A DNA stretch of 5,471 nucleotides, taken from positions 1 to 5,471 of the forward strand of contig JAQWAM010000128.1 of the NCBI GenBank assembly GCA_028707675.1. The letters are read 5' to 3'. Positions within the stretch are counted from its first letter, which is position 1; every line of letters begins with the position of its first letter. This DNA comes from Kiritimatiellia bacterium. Its GTDB lineage: Bacteria > Verrucomicrobiota > Kiritimatiellia > RFP12 > UBA1067. The notes under the pieces are model-generated. The model was not told where the DNA came from and searched no databases. It saw nothing but the letters and a program-made list of their open reading frames with translations. A program made the translations under genes and the position numbers. This document shows positions 5,471-5,471 of the stretch, piece by piece.

Positions 5471-5471
5471 G

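Noticed and set aside
1..5471. CRISPR arrays, tRNA/rRNA genes, transposase or insertion-sequence ends
   Set aside because: I looked for regularly spaced repeats, cloverleaf-like sequence and transposase motifs and found none.

Overview
The window looks like a chromosomal stretch from a PVC-group bacterium, most likely Kiritimatiellota, Lentisphaerota or Verrucomicrobiota. The evidence is the style of its proteins: secreted proteins carrying the opening motif of the formylglycine-generating-enzyme (SUMF1/FGE) family, a two-domain secreted alpha/beta-hydrolase, a XylR-type AraC regulator, and an exported protein ending in an 'IEAVDNL...FYRINFP' C-terminus. This placement comes from recalled family resemblance, not from a search.

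Layout. Bases 1-243 hold no recognisable gene. Bases 244-1645 (minus strand) carry two small exported proteins in a likely operon with a 22-bp gap. The upstream one appears to be an internally duplicated beta-rich protein. The downstream one looks like the N-terminal half of an FGE/SUMF1-like protein that stops just where the catalytic domain should begin. This left part is visibly richer in A/T than what follows. Bases 1803-3719 (minus) encode a secreted alpha/beta-hydrolase of 638 residues with a readable Ser-Asp-His triad, probably a carbohydrate esterase. A divergent intergenic region (3720-3880) follows. It contains a perfect 15-bp palindrome laid over a TATAAT box.

From 3881 to 5196 (plus) there is a compact three-gene unit: a Phd/YefM-type antitoxin, a PIN-domain toxin, and an AraC-family regulator whose ATG overlaps the toxin stop (ATGA). 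The regulator keeps the first ~34 residues of a XylR-like protein and then jumps directly to the end of the periplasmic-binding-like sensor domain and the AraC DNA-binding domain. Most of the ligand-binding domain is missing with the reading frame intact. After a short convergent gap, the C-terminal 64 residues of another exported protein run off the right edge on the minus strand (5276-5470).

How the genes may work together (inference). XylR-like regulators commonly sit next to polysaccharide-degradation genes, so the esterase and the regulator may be remnants of an ancestral divergent enzyme/regulator pair that now has a toxin-antitoxin module between them. The regulator is translationally coupled to the toxin and has no obvious sugar-sensing domain. 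It may therefore be a constitutive DNA-binding protein co-controlled with the toxin-antitoxin pair. This toxin-antitoxin-regulator unit is the most unusual object in the window.
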